A DNA stretch of 64,000 nt from DATJLY01 sp035532935 (lineage in GTDB: Bacteria; Pseudomonadota; Alphaproteobacteria; ATCC43930; CGMCC-115725): positions 1 to 64,000 of the forward strand of contig DATKQE010000011.1 in the NCBI GenBank assembly GCA_035532935.1, given 5' to 3'. A program made the position numbers and the translations under genes. The notes beneath the pieces are model-generated. The model was not told the origin of the DNA. It saw nothing but the letters and a program-made list of their open reading frames with translations, and did no database searches. This document shows, one piece after another, positions 61,499 through 64,000 of this stretch (position 1 is the first letter of the stretch; the number at the start of each line of letters is the position of its first letter).

Positions 61499-62539
61499 CT
61501 ACGACGGAACCGGTGCCGATCCGGCCGCTTCGGCCCGGATCATGTCGTCGAGGATGCGGCGGACCTGGAGCTGCGCGACATCGGTGGCGACGTCGATGAG
61601 CCCTTCCAGTTCGCCGCCGCGGAGATTGAGCTGCTGCGCCTCGAGTATCACCTTGTCCTCGAGGAACGTGTCGCGCGAGCCCTCGAACAGGAGGCGCGAC
61701 ATGTCCGCGTCGTCGCGGCGGAAGTTGCGGGCGAAGCCGAAATTATAGTGGCAGCTTGTCTCGGTCTCGGGCGTGACGAGATGGCTCGACCAGATCGAAA
61801 TGCCCTGGCTGCGGTCGCCTTCGGGCGCGCCGGTGCCGTGCCGCGCGCAGCCGACATCGATATAGACGATCGAGGGCGGCTTCCACGTCGCCCATTGCCA
61901 GCGGTCGACCCGGCCGTTGAAGCCGCCCGCCTTCGCGAAAAGCGGCGGCGGGTCCATGTCGATCATCCATCGTCCGGTGCGGATCCCGTCCGGCAGGCGC
62001 TCGGTTCGCGTCGGAATCCGGGCCTCCCGCGGGTCGCCGGCGATGGTGCGATGATGGATGTAGCTGACATGGGTGAAGTCGAGAAGGTTGTCGATCAGGA
62101 GCTGGGCGTTCGCTTCGATGCGAATGTAGCCGGGCGTCGCCGCCCATTCCGGGTGGTCGAGCCAGGGCAGCTCGGGAATGAGCGCCGCATCGGCGCGCGC
62201 GGGATCGCCCATCCAGATCCACACCACGTTCCATTGCTCGTGCACGGGATAGGCACGTACCTGCGCCCCGGGCGGCACCTGCGCCTGGATCGGCACCTCG
62301 ACGCATTGTCCCGCCGCATCGAATTTGAGGCCGTGATAGCCGCAGCGCAGCGCATCGCCGTCGACCGTGCCGCACGACAGCGGTGCCGCGCGGTGGCAGC
62401 AACGATCCGCCAGCGCCGCCGCGCGGCCGCCCTCGCCGCGGAACAGCACCACTTTCTCGCCGAGGAAGACGCGGCCGACCGGCCTCGCGCCGAGGTCCTG
62501 CGCCCAGATCGCCGCATACCACCCGTTACGGACGAACAT
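61499..62539 (-). CDS. Rieske [2Fe-2S] aromatic ring-hydroxylating or demethylating oxygenase
   Basis: The 346-residue oxygenase has an N-terminal Rieske domain with Cys47, His49, Cys66 and His69 (DRCCHRAAPLS and LRCGYHGLKFD) and a catalytic domain with the mononuclear iron site in LLIDNLLDFTHVSYIHHRT (His157, His162). This is the VanA/demethylase-like subgroup (about 350 residues), which works as a homomer with a separate reductase and often removes methyl groups from aromatic ethers or hydroxylates aromatic acids. No reductase gene is in the window. A GAGGAAA site precedes the ATG. It begins the run of genes that includes dctP, dctQ and dctM. Confidence 0.9.
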   Translation of the reverse strand: MFVRNGWYAAIWAQDLGARPVGRVFLGEKVVLFRGEGGRAAALADRCCHRAAPLSCGTVDGDALRCGYHGLKFDAAGQCVEVPIQAQVPPGAQVRAYPVHEQWNVVWIWMGDPARADAALIPELPWLDHPEWAATPGYIRIEANAQLLIDNLLDFTHVSYIHHRTIAGDPREARIPTRTERLPDGIRTGRWMIDMDPPPLFAKAGGFNGRVDRWQWATWKPPSIVYIDVGCARHGTGAPEGDRSQGISIWSSHLVTPETETSCHYNFGFARNFRRDDADMSRLLFEGSRDTFLEDKVILEAQQLNLRGGELEGLIDVATDVAQLQVRRILDDMIRAEAAGSAPVPS

Positions 62540-62558
62540 TATGGCATTTCCTCACTTT

Positions 62559-62587
62559 ACCCATCGGAACGACACCCATCGGAACGA
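62559..62587. repeat. Tandem 14-base direct repeat in the Rieske/GMC divergent promoter
   Basis: ACCCATCGGAACGA occurs at 62559-62572 and 62574-62587, spaced by a single C (15-base period). The second copy ends in ATCGGAACGAT, a palindrome (ATCG-N3-CGAT). It sits 20 bases before the Rieske start and 76 bases before the GMC start, where a shared regulator would bind. Confidence 0.6.
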
Positions 62588-62662
62588 TAAGCGCAATCGC
62601 GCGTGCTGGCAAGTTGACGTGCCCGGCGCTTCGGGCCAGTTTCGGACGTGGGAGGAAAGGGG

Positions 62663-64000
62663 ATGCCGAACCAGGCTTACGACTACGTCATTGTCGGCGC
62701 GGGGTCGGCGGGCTCGACGCTCGCCAACCGGCTCACCGCGGCGGACGGCGCGCGCGTGCTCGTGCTCGAGGCGGGCGGCTGGGACCGCGATCCGCTGCTG
62801 CACGTGCCGCTCGCCTGGGGCTGGATGCTGCTGCACCGCATGCATGACTGGCAGTATTTCGCCGAGCCCGAGGCGACGATGGGCGGCCGCGCCCTCGAAT
62901 GCGCCCGCGGCAAGGTGATCGGCGGCAGCTCGTCGATCAACGCCATGGCCTATGTCCGCGGCCATCGCGGCGATTACGAGCGCTGGGCCGCTTCGGGTCT
63001 CACCGCCTGGTCCTATGCTCATGTCCTGCCCTATTTCCGCCGTCAGGAAACCTGGGAAGGCGGCGCCAGCGAATTCCGCGGCGGCGACGGGCCGCTGGCG
63101 ACGATGCGGACGCGATTCGAGGACCCGGTCGTCGCTGCCTTCACCGCCGCCGGCGTGGCGGCCGGCCATAAGGTCACGGACGACTACAACGGCGCGCAGC
63201 AGGAGGGCTTCGCGCCGCTGCAGAATACGATCCGCGACGGCCGGCGGTGCAGCGCCGCGGTTGCCTATCTGCGGCCGGCGCTGGCGCGCGGCAATCTGAC
63301 CGTCGAGACGCGCGCGCTGGTCACCCGGATCGTGCTCGAAGGCGGCCGCGCCGTCGGCGTCGAATATGCGAAGGGCGGCGCCACCCAAATCGTGCGGGCC
63401 GAGCGCGAGGTGATCCTCGCGGGCGGCGTCATCAACTCGCCGCAGCTTCTCATGCTGTCGGGGATCGGCGATCCCGACGCGCTGCGCGCGCACGGCATCG
63501 CCGTGGCCGTGCCGCTCAAGGGCGTCGGCCAGAACCTTCAGGACCACATCTCGGTCGCGGTCGCCTATGCCCGCTCGGCGCCCGGCCCGATCCATGCGAA
63601 GCTCCGCATCGACCGCGTCGCCGTCGAGCTCGCGAAGACGCAGTTCCGTGGCACCGGCATCACCGCCGACGTGTTCGGCGGGGTGATGGCGTTCCTCGAC
63701 AGCGGCCGCGGCGCGAAGCTGCCGGACATCCAGCTTCTGTTCAACGCCGCGCCGATGACCGCCGGCCCTTATCTCAGCCCGTTCCGCCGTCCTTATGCCG
63801 ACGGCTTCGCCTGCCGCGCCGTGCTCTTGCGCCCCGAGAGCCGCGGCGCGGTGAGCCTGGTCTCGGCCGATCCGCGCACCGCGCCGCGCATCCGCCAGAA
63901 TTTCCTTGCCACCGACAACGATTGGGCGACGCTGCGCGCTGGCGTGCGGCTGGTGCGCGACATCGGCCGCCAGGCGCCGCTTGCGAGCTTCGTCGCAGCC
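62663..64000 (+). CDS. GMC family oxidoreductase (choline dehydrogenase-like), partial
   Basis: The visible 446 residues start at the ATG at 62663 (GGAGGAAAGG site) and are cut by the window end. The FAD-binding N-terminus is VIVGAGSAGSTLANRLTAAD, followed by GMC signature 1 (GKVIGGSSSINAMAYVRGHRGDYERWA) and GMC signature 2 (GGVINSPQLLMLSGIGDP) with GVGQNLQDH. These mark choline/alcohol dehydrogenases that oxidise primary alcohols. The catalytic His pair near the C-terminus is not yet reached. It is divergent from the Rieske oxygenase and probably belongs to the same catabolic pathway, for example oxidation of an alcohol side chain. Confidence 0.93.
   Translation, partial: MPNQAYDYVIVGAGSAGSTLANRLTAADGARVLVLEAGGWDRDPLLHVPLAWGWMLLHRMHDWQYFAEPEATMGGRALECARGKVIGGSSSINAMAYVRGHRGDYERWAASGLTAWSYAHVLPYFRRQETWEGGASEFRGGDGPLATMRTRFEDPVVAAFTAAGVAAGHKVTDDYNGAQQEGFAPLQNTIRDGRRCSAAVAYLRPALARGNLTVETRALVTRIVLEGGRAVGVEYAKGGATQIVRAEREVILAGGVINSPQLLMLSGIGDPDALRAHGIAVAVPLKGVGQNLQDHISVAVAYARSAPGPIHAKLRIDRVAVELAKTQFRGTGITADVFGGVMAFLDSGRGAKLPDIQLLFNAAPMTAGPYLSPFRRPYADGFACRAVLLRPESRGAVSLVSADPRTAPRIRQNFLATDNDWATLRAGVRLVRDIGRQAPLASFVAA

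Overview
The window is GC-rich (by eye well above 60%), densely coded chromosomal DNA. Gene content points to an alphaproteobacterium: FYDLN-acid protein, FzlA-like GST, DUF1150 beside Hsp20, a heme-PAS FixL with FixJ, an Anbu locus, kdsD-lptCAB-rpoN-hpf-ptsN synteny, and aroA-cmk-rpsA-ihfB order. A Rhodospirillales or Hyphomicrobiales relative is plausible, but the genus cannot be read from the sequence. No IS element, prophage or CRISPR array was seen. Most lines of evidence are family motifs recognised by eye; no database search was run.

Layout. 0-5 kb: aroA-cmk-rpsA-ihfB (minus), a FYDLN-acid gene and tRNA-Ala(GGC) with a strong terminator. 5-12.8 kb: small envelope proteins, an MFS transporter, an O-antigen-ligase-like polymerase with an extra domain, RidA, an SDR without its catalytic residues, an enoyl-CoA hydratase and an FMN reductase. 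12.7-15.6 kb: divergent fixL and fixJ around a perfect FNR/FixK box and an unannotated 29-residue membrane microprotein. 15.6-30 kb: lepA, an ABC binding protein, and the translation block pheT-pheS-rplT-rpmI ... infC-thrS, in which infC appears to start at an ATC codon and is separated from rpmI by a VOC protein, an MHYT hybrid kinase and a small secreted protein. 30-42 kb: two glycosyltransferases, hydrolases, an RND efflux pair with a TPR protein, fzlA, a cupin, DUF924 and an NDUFA9-like protein. 42-49.5 kb: tRNA-Leu(CAG), a small secreted protein, an RNase D-like exonuclease, then kdsD-lptC-lptA-lptB and rpoN-hpf-ptsN, with a near-consensus sigma-54 promoter directly before rpoN. 49.5-54.3 kb: hsp20-DUF1150 (with a hairpin that hides the ribosome binding site) downstream of the four-gene Anbu locus (ATP-grasp, alpha-E, transglutaminase, Anbu). 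54.5-64 kb: a membrane protein, a sulfotransferase-like gene of different composition, then a catabolic/uptake region: a Rieske oxygenase, two full DctP binding proteins, a third DctP reduced to signal peptide plus C-terminus, DctQ and DctM in one orientation, a thiolase remnant, and a divergent GMC oxidoreductase that runs off the end.

How it fits together. The kdsD-lpt block makes Kdo precursor and exports LPS; rpoN-hpf-ptsN adds sigma-54, ribosome hibernation and nitrogen-PTS control. The FixLJ section is an oxygen-sensing module. The 56-64 kb region looks like import of an organic acid by a TRAP transporter coupled to oxidation by a Rieske oxygenase and a GMC flavoenzyme, with evidence of tandem duplication and decay among the binding proteins. 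The best candidates for new biology are the Anbu locus, the fixL/fixJ microprotein with its anaerobox, the ATC start of infC, the domain inserted in the polymerase, and the putative RNA thermometer of hsp20.
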